Below, in pieces: positions 1 to 5,909 of a stretch of 10,837 nucleotides of DNA. Source of the stretch: an uncultured Oscillospiraceae bacterium (GTDB lineage: Bacteria; Bacillota; Clostridia; Oscillospirales; Oscillospiraceae); assembly GCA_910578575.1 (NCBI GenBank), contig CAJTQP010000074.1:1-10837 (forward strand). Reading direction: 5' to 3'. Positions within the stretch are counted from its first letter, which is position 1; each line of letters starts with the position of its first letter. The translations under genes were made by a program, and so were the position numbers. A model generated the notes under the pieces. The model did no database searches. It had not been told where the DNA came from and saw only the letters and a list, made by a program, of their open reading frames with translations.

Positions 1-21
1 TACACGACGCTCTTCCGATCT
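1..21. other. Illumina TruSeq adapter remnant (artefact)
   Basis: These bases match the 3' end of the Illumina TruSeq universal (read 1) adapter, ending in GCTCTTCCGATCT. The match is to remembered adapter sequence, but it is complete over 21 bases and ends exactly where plausible coding sequence begins. It is untrimmed library sequence at the contig end and should be removed. The reading frame of the neighbouring gene happens to run through it, so any residues predicted from it are false. Confidence 0.95.
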
Positions 22-469
22 TCCCGCCGGCCCCACTGGCCCTGCCAACGGCCTGTCTGCCTATGGCGGGGCGTATAGTGCCGCCCCCCAGACCCTGACC
101 CTGCCGGCCAACACCCCCACCCAGGTGGCTCTGGCTACCGCTATGCCGGGGAGCGGCGTGACCAACACCCCGGCCAACAGCGTGACCGTCACAGAGGCGG
201 GGACCTATGAACTCAGCTACAACGCCATTCTCTCCCCGTCCAGCAATGGGCCTCTGACCCTGGCGGTGCGTCAGAACGGCACGGAGATTCCCAGCACAGC
301 CATCACCAGGACGACGACCCCTGCGGGTGTGGCTGTCTATAGTGGAGATGCCATCGTGACCCTGAACGCCAACGACGTTCTGGATCTGGCATTGACTTCC
401 GCTGCTGCGGACACTGTAACCTTGGGTACCGGCATGAATGCCGCCCTGACGGTGAAGCGTTTGGACTGA
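22..469 (+). CDS. Collagen-like / BclA-type surface protein, C-terminal part
   Basis: This is the 3' end of a gene that enters from the left edge; its start is not in the window. The first residues, PAGPTGPANG, are the last Gly-X-Y triplets of a collagen-like region. About 130 residues of Ala/Thr/Val-rich beta-strand sequence follow, with the pattern PANTPTQVAL...SVTVTEAGTYELSYNAIL...GTEIPSTA...ILTLNANDVLDL-like strands and a final LTVKRLD. That is how the C-terminal jelly-roll (BclA C-terminal/TNF-like) domain of clostridial and Bacillus collagen-like glycoproteins looks. In the family this domain trimerises the protein and sits at the outer tip of exosporium or surface filaments. The glycosyltransferase just downstream fits modification of the collagen-like stalk. 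A phage tail-fibre-type collagen protein is the main alternative; no other phage genes are seen. A GTG at 125 opens an internal frame but is not the true start. Confidence 0.72.
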
Positions 470-502
470 GGGTACAGTTTCCCGCATCCGTAGAGAGAAA
501 CA

Positions 503-534
503 CTCCCTCCCCTGCCTTCCGGCGGGGGAGGGAG
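503..534 (+). terminator. GC-rich hairpin after the collagen-like gene
   Basis: Arms of 14 nt (503-516 and 521-534) pair completely with one G-T wobble around a TTCC loop. The stem is strong enough for a terminator, but no T-run follows, so it may act as a weak or partial terminator, an mRNA-end protector, or a processing signal between the surface-protein and glycosyltransferase cistrons. Confidence 0.55.
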
Positions 535-569
535 CCATCATGCTATATCTAATGTAAGGAGGGGAACGC

Positions 570-1655
570 ATGGGCAGGTATCAGGTCTATGTGTATGCCA
601 TCTGCAAGAATGAGGCGCAGTTCGCCCGGCGGTGGATGGAGTCCATGGGAGAGGCGGACGGCGTCTACGTATTGGACACCGGCTCCGACGACGGCACCCC
701 CCAGCGCCTGGAGGAGTTGGGGGCCACGGTGGCGGTGGAGCAGGTGACACCCTGGCGCTTTGACCAGGCCCGCAACCGCTCCCTGGCCCTGGTGCCGGAG
801 GAGGCGGACATCTGCGTGTGTACGGACCTGGACGAGGTGTTTCGTCCCGGCTGGCGGGCAGAGGTGGAGGCCGCTTGGCCCCAGGTCAAGACCCGCCTGC
901 ACTACCGCTATGTCTGGAGCTTCCTCCCCGACGGCCGGCCGGGGATCAGCTTTTGGGCGGATAAGATCCACTGCCGGAAGGGCTGCCGCTGGGTGGGGCC
1001 GGTCCATGAGGTGTTGCGTTTTGACCAGGGGGAAGGGCAGCGGGTGTATGCCCAAGGGGTGACCCTGGAGCACTACCCCGACCACAGCAAGCCCCGGAGC
1101 CAATACCTGCCCCTGCTGGAACAGGCGGTGGCGGAGGAGCCGGACAACGACCGCAACGTCCACTACCTGGGCCGGGAGTACTTCTTCTACCAGCGCTGGC
1201 AGGAGAGCATCGCCACCCTGAAGCGCCACCTGGCCCTGCCCACCGCCACCTGGGCTGACGAGCGCTGCGCCTCCATGCGCCTGCTGGCCAAGGACTGCCT
1301 GGCCCTGGGCCGGGAGGGGGAGGCGGAACAGTGGATGCTCCGGGCCATCGGGGAGGCCCCCCACCTCCGGGAGCCCTGGCTGGACTTGGCAGACCACTGC
1401 CGCCAGCGGGAGGACTGGCAGGGGGTACTGTGGCTCACCAGCCGGGCCCTGGCCATCCAGGAACGGCCCCGGACCTATATTGCAGAACCCGCCGCCTGGG
1501 GAGAGGCCCCCTGGGACCTGGCAAGTTTGGGCTATTACTACACCGGTCAGGTGGAAAAGGCCCTGGAGGCGGCGGAGACCGCCCTGTCCTTCGCCCCGGA
1601 GGACGCGCGGATTCAAAAGAACGTCCAGCTGATCCGGGCGGCGCTCCAAGGGTGA
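570..1655 (+). CDS. Family 2 glycosyltransferase with TPR-like C-terminus
   Basis: The 361-residue protein begins with a GT-A fold of the GT2 type. YVYAICKNE (residues 7-15) and VLDTGSDDGT (34-43) are the nucleotide-sugar-binding strands, and TDLDE (85-89) holds the DxD-type metal-binding motif (D86, D88). From about residue 195 to the end, repeated helical pairs such as YFFYQRWQESIATLKRHL, CLALGREGEAEQWMLRAI and YYYTGQVEKALEAAETAL look like tetratricopeptide repeats, which could bind the protein substrate. The start is supported by AAGGAGGGG at 556-564, five bases before the ATG. The gene follows a collagen-like surface protein; in Clostridioides difficile the bclA3 exosporium gene lies next to its glycosyltransferase gene sgtA, so O-glycosylation of the upstream protein is a reasonable inference. 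Sugar donor and acceptor cannot be read from sequence. The 3' end lies 14 bases from an opposing gene. Confidence 0.85.
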   Translation: MGRYQVYVYAICKNEAQFARRWMESMGEADGVYVLDTGSDDGTPQRLEELGATVAVEQVTPWRFDQARNRSLALVPEEADICVCTDLDEVFRPGWRAEVEAAWPQVKTRLHYRYVWSFLPDGRPGISFWADKIHCRKGCRWVGPVHEVLRFDQGEGQRVYAQGVTLEHYPDHSKPRSQYLPLLEQAVAEEPDNDRNVHYLGREYFFYQRWQESIATLKRHLALPTATWADERCASMRLLAKDCLALGREGEAEQWMLRAIGEAPHLREPWLDLADHCRQREDWQGVLWLTSRALAIQERPRTYIAEPAAWGEAPWDLASLGYYYTGQVEKALEAAETALSFAPEDARIQKNVQLIRAALQG

Positions 1656-1669
1656 GCGCCTGAGAGGAT

Positions 1670-2416
1670 TCATTCCGTTTCCACGTATCCCAAATCGTGG
1701 TTGGCCTGGGCGTATTGGATATCCAAGGCGGTCCCCGTGGGGTCGAGGCGCCGGAGCTGGTGGAGCCTGTTCTCGTCCTGGGTGGTCACTGTCACCCGGA
1801 GAAGGTTCTCCGCTTCCATCAGGGAGGATGTGGAGACATAGGGGAGCTTCCCATCCACCATGCCTTCGGTGATGCGCTCCTGTAAGTCCGTGAGGTAGGC
1901 CAGGGAGTGGGCCGCTGGTTGGAAGACCACCGTGTCCGCGTCCAAATCGGGGCGCTCCCGGAGGACCAGGGCCCGGTTCTCCGGCGTGTCCTGGGTGATC
2001 AGGACGACGGTGTGCCCACCTTCCCAATAGCAGCCTCCCCAGAGCGCCTGCAAGTTGGCGGGGATCCGCTGGGTTTCCAGGTAGGGTTCCTGGGCAGGGG
2101 CGTCCCCGTTGTGGATGGGGAGGCTGGCGGGGTCCTGCTCTGGGGTGCCCACATCCGCTTGGGCGTCGGGCGTTTCTACATAGGTGGGCGGGGGGGCCAC
2201 TGGGCTGCTATACTGGCTGGGGTTGCCATCCATGGTGGCGTCGGTGGTCCCGCCGCTGTCCAGATCAATGGGCGCGGTTTGCCAGACCCCCACCAGGGTC
2301 ACCAGGCAGAGGACGGCCAGGGGAGGGACCGCCCGTCTCCGCCGCCGCTTCTGCTGGGCCACATAGTCATCCCGGCGCTGCAAGACCCGCGCCGCCATCT
2401 CATAATAGTCCATCAT
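1670..2416 (-). CDS. Single-pass membrane protein, putative anti-sigma factor
   Basis: The 248-residue protein has a short N-terminal cytoplasmic segment (1-28) ending in a Lys/Arg run (KRRRRR, 23-28). One membrane helix (about 29-48) follows, then a Pro/Asp/Thr-rich linker (about 50-115) and an outer domain (about 117-241). The basic run predicts N-in, C-out. The gene starts inside the sigma-factor gene (17-base overlap), with AGGAGGG upstream at 8-base spacing, so the two are translationally coupled. This arrangement is typical of ECF sigma/anti-sigma pairs. The HxxxCxxC zinc motif of classical anti-sigma factors is absent. The outer domain (LWGGCYWEGGHTVVLITQD... and later LLRVTVTTQDENRLHQLRRL) has a beta-alpha-beta pattern that loosely recalls protease prodomain-like modules in other Firmicute membrane proteins; this is a weak impression. 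It could be a sensor or anti-sigma factor; anti-sigma activity is inferred from context only. Confidence 0.62.
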   Translation of the reverse strand: MMDYYEMAARVLQRRDDYVAQQKRRRRRAVPPLAVLCLVTLVGVWQTAPIDLDSGGTTDATMDGNPSQYSSPVAPPPTYVETPDAQADVGTPEQDPASLPIHNGDAPAQEPYLETQRIPANLQALWGGCYWEGGHTVVLITQDTPENRALVLRERPDLDADTVVFQPAAHSLAYLTDLQERITEGMVDGKLPYVSTSSLMEAENLLRVTVTTQDENRLHQLRRLDPTGTALDIQYAQANHDLGYVETE

Positions 2417-2960
2417 AGGGAAAACCCTCCTGTTCTAGTTCTGCTTTCAGGGCCCGCTTGGCCTGATAGAGCAGGTTTTCGATCTGCCGCTTGCTCTTTC
2501 CCATCACCTTGGCGCTCTCCTGGTTGGTCAGCTCCGCGAAGAATTTTAGGTATAGCACCTGGCTATACTCCGCCTTGAGCTGGGACAAGGCCCGGTGGAG
2601 CTGGACCTTCTGCTCCTCCCGGAGGTAGTTGTGCTCCAGGCTCTCCTCCTCCCGGTGCAGCAGTTCCAGGGACTCCAGGGGGAGGGCCGGGTGCTGCCCC
2701 GCTTTTTTCAAATGGTTCAGGGCGGTGTTGCGCCCGATGGTGTAGAGCCAGGTCTTGAAGCTATAGTGGGGGGAAAAGCGGGGCTTTTTGGTGACCAGAC
2801 GGAAAAAGGTGTCCTCGGTGAGCTCCTCTGCCAGGGAGAGGTTGCCCACGTAGCGGTTCAAGAAGAGGAGCAGCCCGTCCTTGTAGTCCCGCACCAGGTC
2901 CACCAGGGCACTGTCGTCCCCGGCGAGAAAGCGCTGGTAGTTGCTGGCACCGCTGTCCAT
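2400..2960 (-). CDS. ECF-type RNA polymerase sigma factor
   Basis: With the preferred start the protein is 186 residues, the usual size for an extracytoplasmic-function sigma-70 factor. Region 2 spans about residues 19-86 and includes AEELTEDTFFRLV (44-56) and FKTWLYTIGRNTALNHLKK (68-86), the core-binding and -10 recognition helices. Region 4 spans about 120-175, with LKAEYSQVLYLKFFAELT and the helix-turn-helix QESAKVMGKSKRQIENLLYQAKRAL that reads the -35 element. A GTG six codons further upstream (2976-2978) is open, but the Shine-Dalgarno AAAGGAGGG (2967-2975) lies within that extension, six bases before the ATG at 2958-2960, so the ATG is the better start. The gene overlaps the membrane-protein gene by 17 bases and probably heads a two-gene operon. 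The stimulus is unknown; envelope stress is a guess from family habit. Confidence 0.93.
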   Translation of the reverse strand: MDSGASNYQRFLAGDDSALVDLVRDYKDGLLLFLNRYVGNLSLAEELTEDTFFRLVTKKPRFSPHYSFKTWLYTIGRNTALNHLKKAGQHPALPLESLELLHREEESLEHNYLREEQKVQLHRALSQLKAEYSQVLYLKFFAELTNQESAKVMGKSKRQIENLLYQAKRALKAELEQEGFPYDGLL

Positions 2961-2966
2961 GGTGTT

Positions 2967-2975
2967 CCCTCCTTT
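2967..2975 (-). promoter_or_regulatory. Ribosome binding site fixing the sigma-factor start
   Basis: On the minus strand this reads AAAGGAGGG, six bases before the ATG at 2958-2960. It argues against the upstream in-frame GTG, which would place this motif inside the coding region. Confidence 0.8.
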
Positions 2976-3027
2976 CACACGGATTCATTCCTTAAACAAA
3001 CGGGATGAGGGTTTCTCTTAGCGATCG

Positions 3028-3042
3028 GGAAAAATTTTTTCC
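3028..3042. repeat. AT-rich perfect inverted repeat at the sigma promoter
   Basis: GGAAAAA-T-TTTTTCC is a perfect 7+1+7 palindrome lying just downstream of the proposed minus-strand -10 element, over the expected transcription start. It could be an operator or only a chance product of A/T runs. Confidence 0.4.
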
Positions 3043-3051
3043 ATCATAGCA
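3043..3051 (-). promoter_or_regulatory. Extended -10 promoter for the sigma/anti-sigma genes
   Basis: The minus strand reads TGCTATGAT, a TGn-extended -10 element (TATGAT at 3043-3048), about 83 bases before the sigma-factor ATG. No good -35 box stands at 16-18 bases, which extended -10 promoters can do without. I see no classical ECF-type AAC/CGTC pair, so autoregulation is not evident. Confidence 0.45.
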
Positions 3052-3104
3052 TAGTTTGTGAAGAAAATGGCGCAATCCCTTTTTTTATTTCGTCAATCGG
3101 AAGC

Positions 3105-3133
3105 TTGAAGCGGCGGGGGTAATGTGATAAAAT
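3105..3133 (+). promoter_or_regulatory. Sigma-A-type promoter for the MATE-trkA-trkH genes
   Basis: TTGAAG (3105-3110) and TAAAAT (3128-3133) are separated by 17 bases, with a TG dinucleotide at 3125-3126 giving an extended -10. The expected start near 3140 leaves a leader of about 44 bases. It is divergent from the sigma-gene promoter about 60 bases away. Confidence 0.72.
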
Positions 3134-3183
3134 GGGCAGAAATTCAACGCTTCACACCAGTATACTGAAAAGGAGGGCGCACG

Positions 3184-4548
3184 ATGGGACAACAAATGGA
3201 CCTGACAGAGGGCGTCATTTGGAAGAAACTGCTGATCTATGCTGCCCCGGTGATGCTGTCCTCCCTGCTCCAGTCGGCCTATTCCATCACCGACTTGATC
3301 GTGGCCGGGTGGTTCATTGGGGACAACGGCATTTCCGCCATCAACAATTCCAGCCAGGTGATGGTGGTGCTCACCCAGATCATCATGGGCATCACCACCG
3401 GCGGGAACATCCTCATGAGCCAGTACTATGGGGGGAAGGATACGGACAACCGCCATAAGACCAACGTGACCCTGTTCACCCTGGCCCTCCTGGCGGGGGC
3501 GGTGATGACCGTTGCCCTCTATGTCCTCAGCCGCCCCATCCTGATTGGCTTGAAGGCCCCGGCCCTGGAGGAGGCCACGGTATACCTCCAACTCTGCGCC
3601 CTGGGCTTGCTGCCCATTTTTGGCTACAACGCCCTGTCCTCCATGCTCCGGGCAGTGGGGAACTCCCGGCAGCCCTTTTACTGCGTGGCGGTGACTGCCG
3701 CCTGCAACATCGCCCTGGACATCCTCTTTATGGGGCAGTTCCACTGGGGGGTGATGGGCGCGGCCCTGGCCACCACCCTGTCCCAACTGCTGAGCTTCCT
3801 GGTGTGCCTGGTGTATGTGCTCCGGCAGAGGGGGCTCTTTGGCCTGGCGCTGAACAAGCTCTTTGTAAAGAAGGACAAGCTAGTGCAGATGCTCAAGCTG
3901 GGCCTGCCCTGCGCAGTGCAGATGACGGTGGTGGGTCTGTCCTGGCTGGCCATGACCTTCCTCATCAACGACTACGGGGTGGAGGCCTCCGCCGCCAGCG
4001 GGATCTGCGCCAAGATCAAGGACGTGGCGCTGATGTTCACCGTGGCGGTCTACACCGCTGCCACCACCATGATCGCCCAGTGTCTGGGGGCGAAGAAGTT
4101 TGACCGGGCCAGCCGGGTGGTCCACATTGCCATGCGCCTGTCCATCGGGGTGACGGCGGGGATCATCCTGCTGGTGGAGCTCCTGGCCCCCCAGCTTCTG
4201 GCCATCTTCCACCCGGACGCCGTCACCATGGAGATCGGCCTGCAAAACCTGCGCATCGAGATCTTAGGTCAGATCTTCTACGCCAGCTTTATGGTCTACA
4301 ATGCCCTGCCTCTGGGGGCGGGGAACACCATGTTCGCCCTGGGCTCCAGCCTGCTCAACTGCATCGTGGTGCGGGTGGTGCTGGCCCTGATCCTCAACCA
4401 TACCATGGGCCTGGTGGGCATCTTCATCGCCTGCGCCATCGCCCCTGCCTCCTCGGTGCCTCTGGGCTACATCTATGAGCGCTCCGGGGTGTGGCGCAGG
4501 TCCCTGGTGGCGAGGGAGTCAGAAGAAAGGGAGGGGAATGCCCTTTGA
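3184..4548 (+). CDS. MATE family multidrug/organic-cation efflux transporter
   Basis: This 454-residue protein has the length and hydrophobic profile of a twelve-helix MATE transporter (two six-helix halves, roughly residues 10-220 and 230-440). The N-terminal stretch LLIYAAPVMLSSLLQSAYSI followed by TDLIVAGWFIG is characteristic, as are ALSSMLRAVGNSRQPF after the fifth helix and the repeat of the pattern in the second half (LGLPCAVQMTVVGLSWLAM). MATE proteins export drugs, cationic metabolites or toxins from the cytoplasm in exchange for Na+ or H+; substrate and coupling ion are not readable here. The start has AAAGGAGGG (3168-3176) seven bases before the ATG, and a strong promoter lies upstream. 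The stop overlaps the next gene's TTG start by four bases, so the carrier appears to be co-translated with trkA. Its short hydrophilic tail (ARESEEREGNAL) contains the trkA ribosome binding site. Confidence 0.93.
   Translation: MGQQMDLTEGVIWKKLLIYAAPVMLSSLLQSAYSITDLIVAGWFIGDNGISAINNSSQVMVVLTQIIMGITTGGNILMSQYYGGKDTDNRHKTNVTLFTLALLAGAVMTVALYVLSRPILIGLKAPALEEATVYLQLCALGLLPIFGYNALSSMLRAVGNSRQPFYCVAVTAACNIALDILFMGQFHWGVMGAALATTLSQLLSFLVCLVYVLRQRGLFGLALNKLFVKKDKLVQMLKLGLPCAVQMTVVGLSWLAMTFLINDYGVEASAASGICAKIKDVALMFTVAVYTAATTMIAQCLGAKKFDRASRVVHIAMRLSIGVTAGIILLVELLAPQLLAIFHPDAVTMEIGLQNLRIEILGQIFYASFMVYNALPLGAGNTMFALGSSLLNCIVVRVVLALILNHTMGLVGIFIACAIAPASSVPLGYIYERSGVWRRSLVARESEEREGNAL
4527..4536 (+). 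promoter_or_regulatory. Ribosome binding site for trkA (supports the TTG start)
   Basis: AAGGGAGGGG lies inside the end of the MATE gene, eight bases before the TTG at 4545. The next open start (ATG at 4491) would add 18 residues unlike the family ahead of the KIIIVGAGKVG strand. Confidence 0.7.
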
Positions 4549-5909
4549 AAATCATCATCGTCGGCGCCGGCAAGGTGGGCGCCACCTTGGCCGACTACCT
4601 CTCCATGGAGGAGCACGACATCACCATTGTGGACAACGACGAAAAGGCCATCCACCGGGCCAGCAACACCCTGGATGTCATGTGCATCAAGGGCCCCGGC
4701 GCGGCCCCCTCGGTCCTCCGGGAGGCCGGAGCGGCGGAGGCGGACCTGCTCCTGGCCACCACCAACATGGACGAGGTGAACATGCTCTGTGCCCTGGCCG
4801 CCAAGCGCATGGGCACCGGCTACACCATTGCCCGTATCCGGGATGTGGCCTACACCGAGGACGTGGACTCCCTGCGCCAGGACCTGGACATCGACGCGGT
4901 GATCAACCCGGAATACTCCGCCGCCCTGGAGATATCTCATCTGCTGCGCTTTCCCGCCGCCGCCGATGTGGACACCTTTTTCCGGGGAAAGGTGGAGATG
5001 ATCGGGGTGATGGTCCGCAGCAGCGACCACATTGTAGGTGTGCCCCTGGCCAGCCTCTTTGAGGGGCGGCGCTCGGTGCTCTTCAGCGCCGCCCAACGGG
5101 GGGACCAGGTGATCATCCCCGACGGCAGCTTCGTTCCCCAGGCGGGGGATAAGCTCTATATCACCGGCACCCCCAAGGAGCTCTCCGCCTACCTGCGCAG
5201 CCTGGGCCGGGACCTGCCTCGGATCCACTCCGCCTTCCTGGTGGGGGGCGGACGGATCGCCCACTACCTGGCCAAGCTCCTGCTGCCCATGGGGGTGCGG
5301 GTGACGGTGGTGGAGAGCCGGGAATCCACCTGCCGGGCCCTCTCCGAGCGGCTGCCGGAGGTGCTGGTGCTCCATGGGGACGGCACCGACCAGGAGCTGC
5401 TGGCCTCTGAGCACTTTACCAACAATGACGCCTTTGCCGCCCTCACCGGCCGGGATGAGGACAACCTGGTGGCGGCCCTCTACGCCCGGCAGCAGGGCCT
5501 GCGGAAGGTGGTGGCCAAGTGCAGCCGGGAGAACTACGCTGCCATCGGCCGCTCTGCGGGCTTGGACAGCGTGGTGGCCCCCAAGCTCATCACCGTGGAG
5601 CGCATCCTCCGGCTGGTCCGGAGTCTCCAGGATAAGAGCGGCAATGTGATGACCGCCCTCTACCGCATCGCGGATGCCCGCGCCGAGGCGGCGGAGTTTA
5701 TCCTCCAGGAGAACACCCCCAACCTGGGGGTGGCCCTGAAAGACCTGCGCATCCGCAAGGGCTTCCTCGTTGTGGCCCTGCTCCATGAGGAGGCGGTGGT
5801 GATCCCCGACGGCAACACCGTCCTCTCCGCCGGGGACCGGGTCATCGTCATCTCCCATGGCCAGGGCATCCAGACCTTTGGGGACATCTTCGAGGGCGGC
5901 GGCCTATGA
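4545..5909 (+). CDS. trkA: TrkA, K+ uptake system NAD-binding regulatory subunit
   Basis: The 454-residue product is a full-length tandem-RCK TrkA. The first Rossmann unit opens with KIIIVGAGKVG (GxGxxG, residues 7-12) and ends its second strand at IVDND (acidic D30), as NAD(H)-binding RCK domains do. The second unit begins at FLVGGGRIAHYLAK (from residue 231), with VVESRE ending the equivalent strand. Each is followed by a TrkA_C (RCK_C) domain; the pattern GVPLASLF...PDGSFVPQAGDKLYITGT in the first and GVALKDLRI...IPDGNTVLSAGDRVIVI in the second is typical. TrkA forms a cytoplasmic ring under TrkH and gates it with nucleotide. RCK_C domains of some Firmicute K+ proteins bind c-di-AMP, which is possible but not shown here. 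The TTG start overlaps the MATE stop (TTGA) and the stop overlaps the trkH start (ATGA), implying coupled translation. Confidence 0.95.
   Translation: MKIIIVGAGKVGATLADYLSMEEHDITIVDNDEKAIHRASNTLDVMCIKGPGAAPSVLREAGAAEADLLLATTNMDEVNMLCALAAKRMGTGYTIARIRDVAYTEDVDSLRQDLDIDAVINPEYSAALEISHLLRFPAAADVDTFFRGKVEMIGVMVRSSDHIVGVPLASLFEGRRSVLFSAAQRGDQVIIPDGSFVPQAGDKLYITGTPKELSAYLRSLGRDLPRIHSAFLVGGGRIAHYLAKLLLPMGVRVTVVESRESTCRALSERLPEVLVLHGDGTDQELLASEHFTNNDAFAALTGRDEDNLVAALYARQQGLRKVVAKCSRENYAAIGRSAGLDSVVAPKLITVERILRLVRSLQDKSGNVMTALYRIADARAEAAEFILQENTPNLGVALKDLRIRKGFLVVALLHEEAVVIPDGNTVLSAGDRVIVISHGQGIQTFGDIFEGGGL

Noticed and set aside
541..550. TGCTATATC as an extended -10 promoter for the glycosyltransferase
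   Set aside because: No -35 element is present and the start would fall on the ribosome binding site; expression from upstream is simpler.
549..2027. A 492-codon minus-strand frame across the glycosyltransferase and anti-sigma genes
   Set aside because: Low-complexity Gly/Pro/Leu-rich translation that crosses two real genes, with no ribosome binding site; it is a composition artefact.
2976..2978. GTG as the start of the sigma factor
   Set aside because: The Shine-Dalgarno sequence would then lie inside the coding region; the ATG at 2958-2960 has ideal spacing from it.
4473..5858. A 461-codon minus-strand frame opposite trkA
   Set aside because: It mirrors the trkA coding bias and has no recognisable domain.
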